DNA from: DASZQL01 sp964391865
Lineage (GTDB): Bacteria > Planctomycetota > Phycisphaerae > Phycisphaerales > UBA1924
Direction: 5' to 3'
Assembly (NCBI GenBank): GCA_964391865.1
Contig: CAYMNQ010000001.1
Location: 682,001-746,000, forward strand
DNA length: 64,000 nucleotides
Part shown: in pieces, positions 28,371 through 36,583 of the stretch
Position numbering within the stretch: position 1 is the first letter of the stretch
How the letters are laid out: the number at the start of each line of letters is the position of its first letter
Program-made: the position numbers and the translations under genes
The notes under the pieces: model-generated
What the model was told of the DNA's origin: nothing
Seen by the model: only the letters and a program-made list of their open reading frames with translations
The model's database searches: none

Positions 28371-28691
28371 ATGGCTGATAACTCATCGAAGCCGCCGCTG
28401 AAGAGCGATCTCGCGGGCGATCCCGAGATGCTGGAATTGGTTCAGATGTTCCTGGCTGACATGCCGAGTCGTCTGCGCGAGCTGGAGGATGCGTGGAGCG
28501 ACGAGCGGCGTGAGGCGCTGTCGACTCTTGCACATCAACTCAAGGGGTGCAGCGCGGGTTACGGGTTCCCGAGCGTCGGCCAGGCCGCCGGCGCGCTCGA
28601 GTCGGCTCTGAAGGATCCGGCGCGGGAGTTGGAATCGCTGAAGAGGGAGTTCGAGTCGCTGGTTGAGCTCTGCAGCCGCGCCGCTGTGTGA
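28371..28691 (+). CDS. Stand-alone histidine phosphotransfer (Hpt) protein
   Basis: The 106-residue four-helix protein carries LAHQLKGCSAGYGFPSVG, the Hpt phosphorylation motif with His in H-Q-L-K-G. Hpt proteins pass phosphate between hybrid kinases and response regulators. A strong GGAGGG lies just before the ATG at 28371. It is followed after 45 bp by a response regulator-GGDEF gene, a likely partner. No hybrid histidine kinase is in the window. Confidence 0.88.
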   Translation: MADNSSKPPLKSDLAGDPEMLELVQMFLADMPSRLRELEDAWSDERREALSTLAHQLKGCSAGYGFPSVGQAAGALESALKDPARELESLKREFESLVELCSRAAV

Positions 28692-28736
28692 GCCGGACGG
28701 GATGGTTCCGGTGTTCTCAGCGGGGAATGTGCGCTC

Positions 28737-29690
28737 ATGATGAATCAGGACCAGGCACCGCTTCTGCTGCTTATCGACGACTCGCCAGCGATCCACCGGC
28801 TGATGGCGTTCAAGCTGAAAAACGAGGGCGTGGAGTTCCTCACCGCGTTCAGCGGCGAGGAGGGGATCGTGCTGGCGCAGACGCAGCAGCCGGCGCTGAT
28901 CCTGCTGGACCTGAACATGCCGGGGCTGGACGGCTTCGAGGTGCTGCGGGCGCTCAAGAATGACCAGCGGACGATCGAGATCCCGATCATCGTGGTGACA
29001 GGCAGCACGGACTCCTCGGAGAAAGTCCGAGCGTTCGAGAACGGCGCCATGGACGTCGTGACCAAGCCCTTCGACGTTCACGAGCTCCGGGCGCGCATTC
29101 ATTCTGCCATCCGCATCCACCGGCTGATGAAGATGCTCGAGCAGCGCGCGCAGATCGACGGGCTGACCGGGCTGTGGAACCGGAAGCATTTCAACGAGCG
29201 CCTCGCGTCGGAGATTGACTGCGCGAACCGCAAGGGCACGCCCTTGTCGCTGGTGATCTGCGACCTCGACCACTTCAAGAAGATCAACGACTCGATGGGT
29301 CACCCCGCGGGCGACGCGGTGCTGCTGGGGTTCGCGGCGGTCCTGACGAAAGAAATCCGCTCGTACGACATCGCGTGCCGCTACGGCGGCGAGGAATTCG
29401 CGGTCATCCTGCCCGACACCGCTCACGCCGAGGCGCACACGGTAGCCGAGCGCATCCGCACCGAACTGCTCGCGAAGCGCTGGCCCAACTATCCCGAGAT
29501 CCGCGTCAGCGCCAGCTTCGGGCTGGCCGACAAGCCCTCGGCGGACATGACCGGTATCGAGGGCTGGATCGCGGCGGCGGACAGGGCGCTCTACTTCTCG
29601 AAGCAGAACGGCCGGAACCGGATCACGCGCCACGCGGACATGCCGCCGTCGGTCACGAACCCGAGCGTCACGCGGTCCCACGCCGCGTGA
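28737..29690 (+). CDS. Response regulator with diguanylate cyclase (GGDEF) domain
   Basis: The 317-residue protein has a receiver domain (residues about 8-125) with acidic D14/D15, phospho-acceptor D58 in LLDLNMPGLDG, Thr in VVTGST and Lys in VTKPFD. A GGDEF domain follows (about 145-305) with DGLTGLWNRKHF and the active site GGEEF at residues 217-221. The inhibitory I-site RSYD (208-211) sits exactly five residues upstream. It should make c-di-GMP under phosphorylation control with product inhibition. It resembles PleD/WspR-type enzymes. The last 23 bases overlap the convergent DUF58 gene. Confidence 0.93.
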   Translation: MMNQDQAPLLLLIDDSPAIHRLMAFKLKNEGVEFLTAFSGEEGIVLAQTQQPALILLDLNMPGLDGFEVLRALKNDQRTIEIPIIVVTGSTDSSEKVRAFENGAMDVVTKPFDVHELRARIHSAIRIHRLMKMLEQRAQIDGLTGLWNRKHFNERLASEIDCANRKGTPLSLVICDLDHFKKINDSMGHPAGDAVLLGFAAVLTKEIRSYDIACRYGGEEFAVILPDTAHAEAHTVAERIRTELLAKRWPNYPEIRVSASFGLADKPSADMTGIEGWIAAADRALYFSKQNGRNRITRHADMPPSVTNPSVTRSHAA

Positions 29691-30753
29691 AGAGCGCGCG
29701 GAGCCCTTCGACCGGATCGGCCGACGTTCGGCACAGCCCGTAGCGCCCGCCGAGCGCCATCATCCCCGAGCGCATCGCGTCGAGATGAGCGCGCATGAGC
29801 TCGTTGTAGCTCGATGCGACATCACGCGGGTCGGCGCGGACGCGCTCGTTGCGCTCGACATCCAGCAACCGGGCAGGCCCCGCGTTCACCAGCGCCGAAA
29901 GGTCGAGCTCCTCGTCGGTGAGCACCTGCATCAGCACAAGATCGCTCCCGCGCGCGGCGGAAGCCTGCGCACCGGTCGCGCCCCCCGCGGTGCCGAAGCG
30001 CAAGCGCGAGGCGGCGGCGAAGAACTCCGCCGGATCGTCCAACGCGTCGCCCAGCGTGATGATGAGCGAACGCTGCCGATGCGCCGCCGCGCACAACCGC
30101 AGACCGGCGGCAAGGTTGGGCAGGTGCTCGGCGGGTTCGTCCGAGGGTCTCGGCGCCTTCGAGTCCCCCACCGCTTCCAGCGTTGCGACCACGCCGTGCA
30201 GCGCCGGGAACCCCGCGCCGGGGCCGACCAGCCGTTGCTCGCGCTTCTCATGCGCTGTGACGATGAGCCCCACCCGATCACCCTGTCGCACCGCCAGATA
30301 CGCGAGCGCGGCGGCCAACTCGCGCGCGCGCCGGAGCTTGCTCGGGCGGGCCGCGCTCCCCGCTTCCGCCTTCCGACTTCCGCTCTTATCGCTCCCGCCG
30401 TACCGCATGGACGCCGACCCGTCGAGGATCAGCATGACGGTGAGTTGCGAGTCCTGGCGGAACCGACGGATGTAGAACCGATCAGTGCGTCCCCACAGTC
30501 GCCAATCGACCAGGTGCGTCGGGTCGCCCGGCACATAGGGGCGGTAGTCATAGAACTCGGTGGACGCGCCACGGTCGGGAGTGCGGTGCCGCCCCTGATA
30601 CACGCCCTCCGCGAGTGTGCGCGCGGTGAGCAGCAACCCGCCGGCACGCTCAACGCCCTCGGCCGTGCTGGGGGGCAGAAGTTCGCTCACGCCGGCGCGC
30701 GGGTCGGGTTTGCTCTTCGGCTTGGGCTTCGCGGCGGGGGGCATTGACATCAT
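29668..30753 (-). CDS. DUF58 / von Willebrand factor-like domain protein
   Basis: The roughly 361-residue cytoplasmic protein contains the DUF58 signature: STEFYDYRPYVPGDPTHLVDWRLWGRTD, split here across about residues 68-95. A metal-site-like D-G-S-A-S-M follows in ILDGSASMRYGG. DUF58 proteins usually work with a MoxR-type AAA ATPase, but none is in the window. Around residues 140-160 there is an insertion (rich in Ser, Lys, Gly and Ala) encoded partly by the heptanucleotide repeat at 30362-30382. Any of four Met codons between 30744 and 30753 could be the start; the first is given. Confidence 0.83.
   Translation of the reverse strand: MMSMPPAAKPKPKSKPDPRAGVSELLPPSTAEGVERAGGLLLTARTLAEGVYQGRHRTPDRGASTEFYDYRPYVPGDPTHLVDWRLWGRTDRFYIRRFRQDSQLTVMLILDGSASMRYGGSDKSGSRKAEAGSAARPSKLRRARELAAALAYLAVRQGDRVGLIVTAHEKREQRLVGPGAGFPALHGVVATLEAVGDSKAPRPSDEPAEHLPNLAAGLRLCAAAHRQRSLIITLGDALDDPAEFFAAASRLRFGTAGGATGAQASAARGSDLVLMQVLTDEELDLSALVNAGPARLLDVERNERVRADPRDVASSYNELMRAHLDAMRSGMMALGGRYGLCRTSADPVEGLRALFTRRGTA
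30362..30382. repeat. Short heptanucleotide repeat inside the DUF58 coding sequence
   Basis: This is three heptads of the CTTCC type. It is identical over 21 bases to the phased array at 62086-62106, which is noncoding. It falls in the linker between the DUF58 metal-site motif and the ARELAAALAYLA helix. Confidence 0.6.
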
Positions 30754-30911
30754 TATTCCGATCCGGGCGGGAGAAGTTGCCGAACAAACCTCTCGGTGGG
30801 AGCGTTTGAGTGCTGAGAAACGACCGGTGAGTGCGGTGCGAGGAGACCCGCTCGCGCCCGCTCGGAGCTGGAGTTGATGCCTTGCCTGTACTCTCGGCAT
30901 CCCACCCCACG

Positions 30912-31901
30912 ATGCGCCCATCCCCTTCTCACCCGCCGCCCCCGACGCTGACTCCCCTCGCCGGCGTGCTGAACGTGCTGCTGACGCTCGTCGGCTGGTC
31001 GAGCGTGCCGCTGTTCCTCAAGCACTTCTCGCACCTGATCGACCCGTGGACCAGCAACGGGTGGCGCTACGGCTTCTCCGCGCTGCTCTGGCTGCCCGTG
31101 ATCCTTCTCGGTCTCGCCCGTCGGAACCTGCCGGCACGGCTGTGGACGCTCGCGCTCGTGCCCAGCCTCTTCAACTGCCTCGGACAGATTTGTTTCACCT
31201 GGGCGCACTACAAGATCAACCCCGGCTTGCTCACCTTCGGGCTGCGCACCCAGATCGTCTTCGTCGTCGTCGGGGCGGCGATGCTCTTCCCGATGGAACG
31301 CCGGGTCATCCGCTCACGCGGCTTCCTCGTCGGCGTGCTGCTCGTCATCATCGGGACCGCGGCGGTGCTGACGCTCGGCGAGACCAACCCCTTCGCAGAT
31401 GCCTCCGCGCTCGGCGTGATGCTCGCGATCGCGGCGGGACTCCTCTTTGCCTGCTATGCGCTCTCCGTGCGGAAGTTCATGCACGGCATGCCGCCGCTGA
31501 CCGCGTTCGCGTGCATCAGCCAGTACACCGCCGCGGCGATGATCGGGCTGATGCTGACGCTCGGCGACAACGCCGGCGACGGCGTGCTCGACTTCTCCGC
31601 GAGCCAGGTCTTCTGGCTGCTCTTCTCGTCATTCATCGGGATCGCGCTGGGGCACGTGTGTTATTACACCGCGATCGCGCGGCTCGGTGTCGCGGTCTCG
31701 GCGGGGATCATCCAGCTCCAGCCCATCCTGGTCTCCATCGCGTCATTCTTCCTCTTTGATGAGCGGCTGACGGCAATGCAGTGGCTCGGCGGGGCGGTGG
31801 CGATCGGCGGCGCGGGGGCGATTCTGTGGGTGCAGCAGCGAATGACCGCCTCAAAACCGGGGACCGGGCGTGCCGACGCAGTCGTGAAGGACGGGCTGTA
31901 G
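30912..31901 (+). CDS. DMT-superfamily (EamA) transporter
   Basis: The 329-residue integral membrane protein has about ten hydrophobic segments arranged as two EamA repeats. WTSNGWRYGFSALLWLP lies in the first and QLQPILVSIASFFLFDERLTAMQWLGGAVAIGGA, spread over the last two helices, in the second. The family exports or imports small metabolites; no substrate is suggested by the neighbours. The ATG at 30912 is the first Met before TM1 but has no good ribosome site, so the start is moderately certain. Confidence 0.88.
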   Translation: MRPSPSHPPPPTLTPLAGVLNVLLTLVGWSSVPLFLKHFSHLIDPWTSNGWRYGFSALLWLPVILLGLARRNLPARLWTLALVPSLFNCLGQICFTWAHYKINPGLLTFGLRTQIVFVVVGAAMLFPMERRVIRSRGFLVGVLLVIIGTAAVLTLGETNPFADASALGVMLAIAAGLLFACYALSVRKFMHGMPPLTAFACISQYTAAAMIGLMLTLGDNAGDGVLDFSASQVFWLLFSSFIGIALGHVCYYTAIARLGVAVSAGIIQLQPILVSIASFFLFDERLTAMQWLGGAVAIGGAGAILWVQQRMTASKPGTGRADAVVKDGL

Positions 31902-32082
31902 CGACACTCCATCCACATATCCCCCGGTTCTGTCTGACCGAGCTGAATCCCCTTCCATATGGGACCGATCAGGTGGTCGCTCGACATCACCGCCGCCTGA
32001 ATCACCCGGCGACCGTCCATGACTTGACGGCGCGCGGGCGGTCATGCTGCCGGCGCGGAGGGGCGAGCGTGGAGCTCTCGTC

Positions 32083-33858
32083 ATGCTGAAGAAACTCTCG
32101 TCCATCGGGCTCGGCACGCGGATCATCGGGCTCACCATCTTCATGGTGCTGGCGATCGTCGGCGTCAACTACATCGTGTTCATCAATGAGTTCCGTGACG
32201 ACATGCACCAATCGCTGGTCAACGAAGCGGCGGTGTTCACTGCGGTCGCCGACGAGGCGAAGAACCACGCCGCCGACGTATCGCAGAGCGGCGCGTACGA
32301 CACAGACGCACTGCTCGCCGAACTGGCCGAATTGCAGAAGAACGGGCGCTCCTACAAGGAAGCAAAGATCTTCCAGACCATCCCGGTGGTCGCCGGCTGG
32401 AGCGCGGCGGAGGAAGCCGCGAAGCGCGAGCACCTCGAATTCCACATCGTCTCGTTCGACGCGCGCAACAAGGACAACGAGCCCGAGCCGGGCTCCTTCC
32501 GCGAGCAGATGCTGCGCGACCTCTACACGCAGGTGAAGAGCGGCGGGGAGGAGTTCCTGACGCGCGACGATACGAAGGCGAACAAGTTGCACTACATGCG
32601 CGCCATCAAATTGACTGACGACTGCATGATGTGCCACGGGCACGCGGGGAACGAGTTCGACCCGGAGAAGGACGGCATCGACATCGTCGGCTTCAAGATG
32701 GAGGGGTGGAAGCCCGGGGACATCCACGGCGCGTACGAGCTCGCGATCCCGCTGGATAAGGAAGACGCGATGGTCGGCGCGTTCATCTCGCACGGGCTGG
32801 TGTGGACCGTGCCGCTGGTTGTCGCGGGCATCGGGTTCTTTGTCTTCCTGATGCGGGTGATGTTCTCTCGGCCGATCAACGCGCTGGTCGAGAAGATCAA
32901 GACCGTCGCGGGCGGCGACCTCACCGCTCGCGCCGACGTGAAGAGCCAGGACGAACTGGGCCAGCTCGGCGGGTACTTCAACGAGTGCGTCGAGAGCATC
33001 CACAAGGTCGTTTCTGAAGTGACCGGGTCGGCCCGCGAAGTCGCCGCCGCCGCCACGGAGATCGCCGCCTCCAGCGAAGAGATGGCCCAGGGCATGACCG
33101 AGCAGTCCCAGCAGGTGACGCAGATTTCTTCAGCGATCGAAGAGATGTCCGCCAGCGTCGTCGAAGTCGCCAAGAAGTCCAGCGAGGCCGCCGGCAACGC
33201 CGAGTCGTCGGGCAAGGTCGCGCAGGAGGGCGGGCAGATCGTGCTCGACACCGTCACCGGCATGCAGTCGATCAACGAGGCGGTCTCCGCCGGCGCCGCC
33301 AGCGTCACGGAACTCGGCAAGCGCAGCGAAGAGATCGGGCGCATCATCGAAGTGATCAACGACATCGCGGATCAGACGAACCTTCTCGCGCTGAACGCCG
33401 CGATCGAAGCGGCCCGCGCGGGCGAGCACGGCCGGGGCTTCGCGGTCGTCGCCGACGAAGTCCGCAAGCTCGCCGACCGCACGACGAAAGCGACCGACGA
33501 GATCGCGTCGAGCATCAGCGCGATCCAGTCGGAGACGAGCCAGGCGGTCGAGCGCATGAACACCGGCACGCAGCAGGTGAACGTGGGCGTCGAGAAGGCC
33601 ACCGCCGCCGGCGAGTCGCTCAAGAAGATCGTCGCCAGCGCGCAGAACGTGGCGAGCATGATCCAGTCGATCGCGGCGGCGGCGGAGGAGCAATCGTCCG
33701 CCAGCGAGGAGATCTCGCGCAACGTCGAGTCGATCAGCGCGGTGACGCGCCAGGCGACCGAGGGCGCCAACCAGGCGGCCAGCGCCGCGACGCAGCTCTC
33801 GCAGAAGGCGGAGCAGCTCCAGTCGCTCGTCGGCCGCTTCAAGATCGCGACGAAGTGA
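32083..33858 (+). CDS. Methyl-accepting chemotaxis protein with a heme-c (CxxCH) DUF3365-like sensor
   Basis: The 591-residue receptor has a TM helix at about 13-35 and a periplasmic domain at about 36-230 of the DUF3365/Tll0287 type. A second TM helix (about 232-256), a HAMP linker and a long cytoplasmic coiled signalling domain follow. The sensor contains CMMCH at residues 181-185, a covalent heme-c site. The signalling tip has IEVINDIADQTNLLALNAAIEAA, split over about residues 425-447, and VVADEVRKLADRTTKATDEI. It probably senses redox state or a gas and reports to CheA. No che genes are nearby. It ends at a strong terminator. Confidence 0.92.
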   Translation: MLKKLSSIGLGTRIIGLTIFMVLAIVGVNYIVFINEFRDDMHQSLVNEAAVFTAVADEAKNHAADVSQSGAYDTDALLAELAELQKNGRSYKEAKIFQTIPVVAGWSAAEEAAKREHLEFHIVSFDARNKDNEPEPGSFREQMLRDLYTQVKSGGEEFLTRDDTKANKLHYMRAIKLTDDCMMCHGHAGNEFDPEKDGIDIVGFKMEGWKPGDIHGAYELAIPLDKEDAMVGAFISHGLVWTVPLVVAGIGFFVFLMRVMFSRPINALVEKIKTVAGGDLTARADVKSQDELGQLGGYFNECVESIHKVVSEVTGSAREVAAAATEIAASSEEMAQGMTEQSQQVTQISSAIEEMSASVVEVAKKSSEAAGNAESSGKVAQEGGQIVLDTVTGMQSINEAVSAGAASVTELGKRSEEIGRIIEVINDIADQTNLLALNAAIEAARAGEHGRGFAVVADEVRKLADRTTKATDEIASSISAIQSETSQAVERMNTGTQQVNVGVEKATAAGESLKKIVASAQNVASMIQSIAAAAEEQSSASEEISRNVESISAVTRQATEGANQAASAATQLSQKAEQLQSLVGRFKIATK

Positions 33859-33868
33859 GGAGAGCCGA

Positions 33869-33910
33869 GACTTGAGACGCGAGTCTTGAGCTTGGAGTTT
33901 GGAGTCTGAA
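33869..33910. repeat. Six phased heptanucleotide repeats
   Basis: Reading from 33869, consecutive 7-mers are GACTTGA, GACGCGA, GTCTTGA, GCTTGGA, GTTTGGA and GTCTGAA. The reverse complement (units such as AAGCTCA, AGACTCG) resembles units of the larger array at 62021-62153. It lies between the chemoreceptor stop and its terminator. Confidence 0.6.
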
Positions 33911-33911
33911 A

Positions 33912-33950
33912 AACCAGCCCGCGATCCGAGTGGATCGCGGGCTTTTCATT
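33912..33950 (+). terminator. Bidirectional Rho-independent terminator
   Basis: AGCCCGCGATCC (33916-33927) pairs with GGATCGCGGGCT (33932-33943) around a 4-nt loop. TTTTC follows on the plus strand and TTTTTC on the minus strand. It closes the chemoreceptor gene and can also stop transcription from the penicillin-acylase gene. Confidence 0.9.
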
Positions 33951-33999
33951 TGGTGGCGCGTCGTGGACGATCAGAGCATCGGCCACGGCACCATCAGAA

Positions 34000-36423
34000 C
34001 TATTTCGGCGCTGTGAGCGTGATCGTCGTCACGGTCTCCCCCGGCATCAGCGGCGTCGCTCTTCCTTCCGCCCAGTCCGAATGCTGATCCGAGTAGTGCT
34101 CCGACATCGGGTGCCCCGACTGCCCGCCCGGTATGTGCAGGATCGCGCTCGACCACTGGCCGGGCGACACCGCGAGGCGCTCGCTGGCGCCGAAGCCGCG
34201 CGATGCGACGCGCACCGCGAATAAGTGCCCCGACTGCTCCGTCGCGGGCAGGTCGAGCCACTTCGATAGCTGCGGGACGGCGGCGCTGACCGGGTGGCGC
34301 GCCTGCATCGCGTTGAAGCGCCCCCACGTCGCGTCAAGCCCGACGCCCGCCGGCGTCTTCGACATCGCGTCCATTGCTTTGAGCAACGACGCGCGCACGA
34401 ACGCATCCCATGACTCATGCCCCGGCGGCGTCAGATGCGCGGGACGCTGCTCGAGCAACAGGCGGAACGACTCTTCCTGAAGCAGCCATGAGTAGCGGAA
34501 GTCCTTCTCGACAGCGGCGCACGGCGCTGTGAGCGCCACGCCAAGCTCCGCGTGCAGGACCGAGCGAAAGCCGGCGATGAGGCGCGTGCCGCGGTGATCC
34601 GCGCGGGCGTGCCCGTCCCACGTGACGACGGACGGGCGGGCCGCCTGCACCAGCGGGCTGGGGTCCGCCGTAGTCGACGCCGCGAGAAACAGGTCGCGAT
34701 AGAAATCGAACAGCGAGACGCGGTCATCAAGCTGCACGCGGAGCATCGCGGCTTCGTCGAGTTTTTCCGGTGTACTCAGCAATTCCGTGATGCGCGCCGC
34801 ACGCTGCGGCATCGACCACTGGTGCCCGATACGGCGCGCGGCGTCGATCGGCGCGGTGCGCTGATTCGCGGTGACGATCACGCCCGACTCGGGATCAATG
34901 ACCGCCGGGCGCTGCGATTCATCGAGCGTGCCGTACCAACCCACGCCGCCCTTCGCCCATGATGCGGGAGCCTTGCCGTCGAACCCCTGGCGCGCGGGCA
35001 GCATGCCCGAGATGGTCCACGCGATGCGTCCGTCGCGCGCCGCAAACACCACGTTCTGCGGCGGGCCACGCCACGATCGCGCTGTCTCGACGCCCTCTTC
35101 GAGCGTGCGCGCGTTGAGCAGATCAAAGAGTCGCACATCCGCGCCGCCCGGCTCGATCGCAATCCACTTCAGCGCAAGCGGGCGGCCCCTGTGGTCCTTG
35201 TCGACCACCGGGCCCCATCGCGTGCCGCGGATGGTGAGGCGCTCGGCGGGCTGTCCGCGCACGCCGATCTCTTCGACTACTTCGGTGAACGGCTCCCAGC
35301 CTTCGGGCGTGCGATAGCGCGATGGATCGGCAGGATCGACTTCGAGAAGGACCAGATCGCTGAAATCGCCGGTGACGTTGGTGAATCCCCACGCAAGGTC
35401 GTCGGTCGAACCCGCGATGAGCCCCGGCGCGCCGGGCAGCGTGACGCCGACGGCGGTGCGCTTTGTCCCGCCGCCCCCGGATACGCCGCTCCCCCACTCG
35501 AACGCGGCGCGGTACCAGATGCCCGGCGCGCTGTAGCCTAGGTGCATGTCGTTGGCGAGGATCGCGCCGCCGTGGACGGTGCGAGAACCGGCGACCGCCC
35601 AGCCGTTGGAACCGCGCGCGGCGCGTTCGCTTTCGAATTCCGCGAGCCCAAGATCGGTCAGCGGGTTCAGCGCGCCGACGGCGGCCGGCTTCGCGCCGCG
35701 GAGATCGATGATGTCGGGGCTCGGGATGGCGCGGACGGGCGCGCCGTCGGTCGGCCCGACCAGCATGTCCCACCGCGTGGCCTCAGGGGTGAGGAACTCG
35801 GCGAAGTCAGGTGGCAGCGTGTCGCGCATCACGCCGACCATGCGCTCGAAGCCCGAGTCGGTTTCGAGCCGTTCAAACATCGTGAGAAGGACGAGGATGG
35901 TGTCGCGCGCCCGCCACGGCTCGGGCTGCGACCAGAGCGCGAGGTACTCGGGAGGGCGGGCATCAAGATCCGCGAGGCCCGCGTTCACGCCCTGCGCATA
36001 CGCGTCGAGCCAGCGCCGGTGCTCGGGCGGCAACGCTTCAACGGCGCGGTCGGCGGCGGCTTGAAGACGCAGCGTGCGCATTCCGCGGTCGAGCTGAACG
36101 ATCGCCGGGCCGACAAGCTCGGCGAGCCGCCCCGCGGCGTTACGGCGCATCAAGTCCATCTGAAAAAACCGGTCCTGCGCCGCGAGATAGCCCTGCGCGC
36201 GGAACACATCGTCGAGCGTCTCGGCGGTGATGGTGGGGTTCCCGCGCGAGTCGCGCGCGATGCGGGCGTCGCGTGACAATCCCTCGACCGGCGCGGCGCC
36301 GGATCTCCGCGGCAGCGACGAGAGAGCCGCCGTGCGCGCGGTGTAGAACCCCGCGAACGCGACGATCAGTAGCGCGATCAGCGCGCCGAGAACACACTTC
36401 TTCACCCAACGGGACGATCGCAT
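34000..36423 (-). CDS. Penicillin acylase family (Ntn) hydrolase, membrane-anchored or secreted
   Basis: The 807-residue precursor has an N-terminal hydrophobic segment (about residues 9-27) for export or anchoring. RDSRGNPTITAETLDDVFRAQGYLAAQDRF is the family's N-terminal region, split here over residues 56-85. The autocatalytic site lies at Ser272 in GSNGWAVAG, giving alpha and beta chains after self-cleavage. Downstream Asn/Arg segments of the beta chain are present. Family members cleave amide bonds in penicillins, N-acyl-homoserine lactones or other acyl-amides; the substrate cannot be predicted. It stands alone. Confidence 0.92.
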   Translation of the reverse strand: MRSSRWVKKCVLGALIALLIVAFAGFYTARTAALSSLPRRSGAAPVEGLSRDARIARDSRGNPTITAETLDDVFRAQGYLAAQDRFFQMDLMRRNAAGRLAELVGPAIVQLDRGMRTLRLQAAADRAVEALPPEHRRWLDAYAQGVNAGLADLDARPPEYLALWSQPEPWRARDTILVLLTMFERLETDSGFERMVGVMRDTLPPDFAEFLTPEATRWDMLVGPTDGAPVRAIPSPDIIDLRGAKPAAVGALNPLTDLGLAEFESERAARGSNGWAVAGSRTVHGGAILANDMHLGYSAPGIWYRAAFEWGSGVSGGGGTKRTAVGVTLPGAPGLIAGSTDDLAWGFTNVTGDFSDLVLLEVDPADPSRYRTPEGWEPFTEVVEEIGVRGQPAERLTIRGTRWGPVVDKDHRGRPLALKWIAIEPGGADVRLFDLLNARTLEEGVETARSWRGPPQNVVFAARDGRIAWTISGMLPARQGFDGKAPASWAKGGVGWYGTLDESQRPAVIDPESGVIVTANQRTAPIDAARRIGHQWSMPQRAARITELLSTPEKLDEAAMLRVQLDDRVSLFDFYRDLFLAASTTADPSPLVQAARPSVVTWDGHARADHRGTRLIAGFRSVLHAELGVALTAPCAAVEKDFRYSWLLQEESFRLLLEQRPAHLTPPGHESWDAFVRASLLKAMDAMSKTPAGVGLDATWGRFNAMQARHPVSAAVPQLSKWLDLPATEQSGHLFAVRVASRGFGASERLAVSPGQWSSAILHIPGGQSGHPMSEHYSDQHSDWAEGRATPLMPGETVTTITLTAPK

Positions 36424-36583
36424 CGGCGCACTCCGGGGGCCGTGACGGCGGCGCGAGACTACCGCGCCGCATCAATCTCAGGGCGCGAGAACCGGGCGTT
36501 CCCCCGTGGCGAAGAGCCGTACAAGCCCGTGCAATACCCCGGCGGAGTTCGGACATCTGCTCATCCGGGAACAGGAGGTCATC

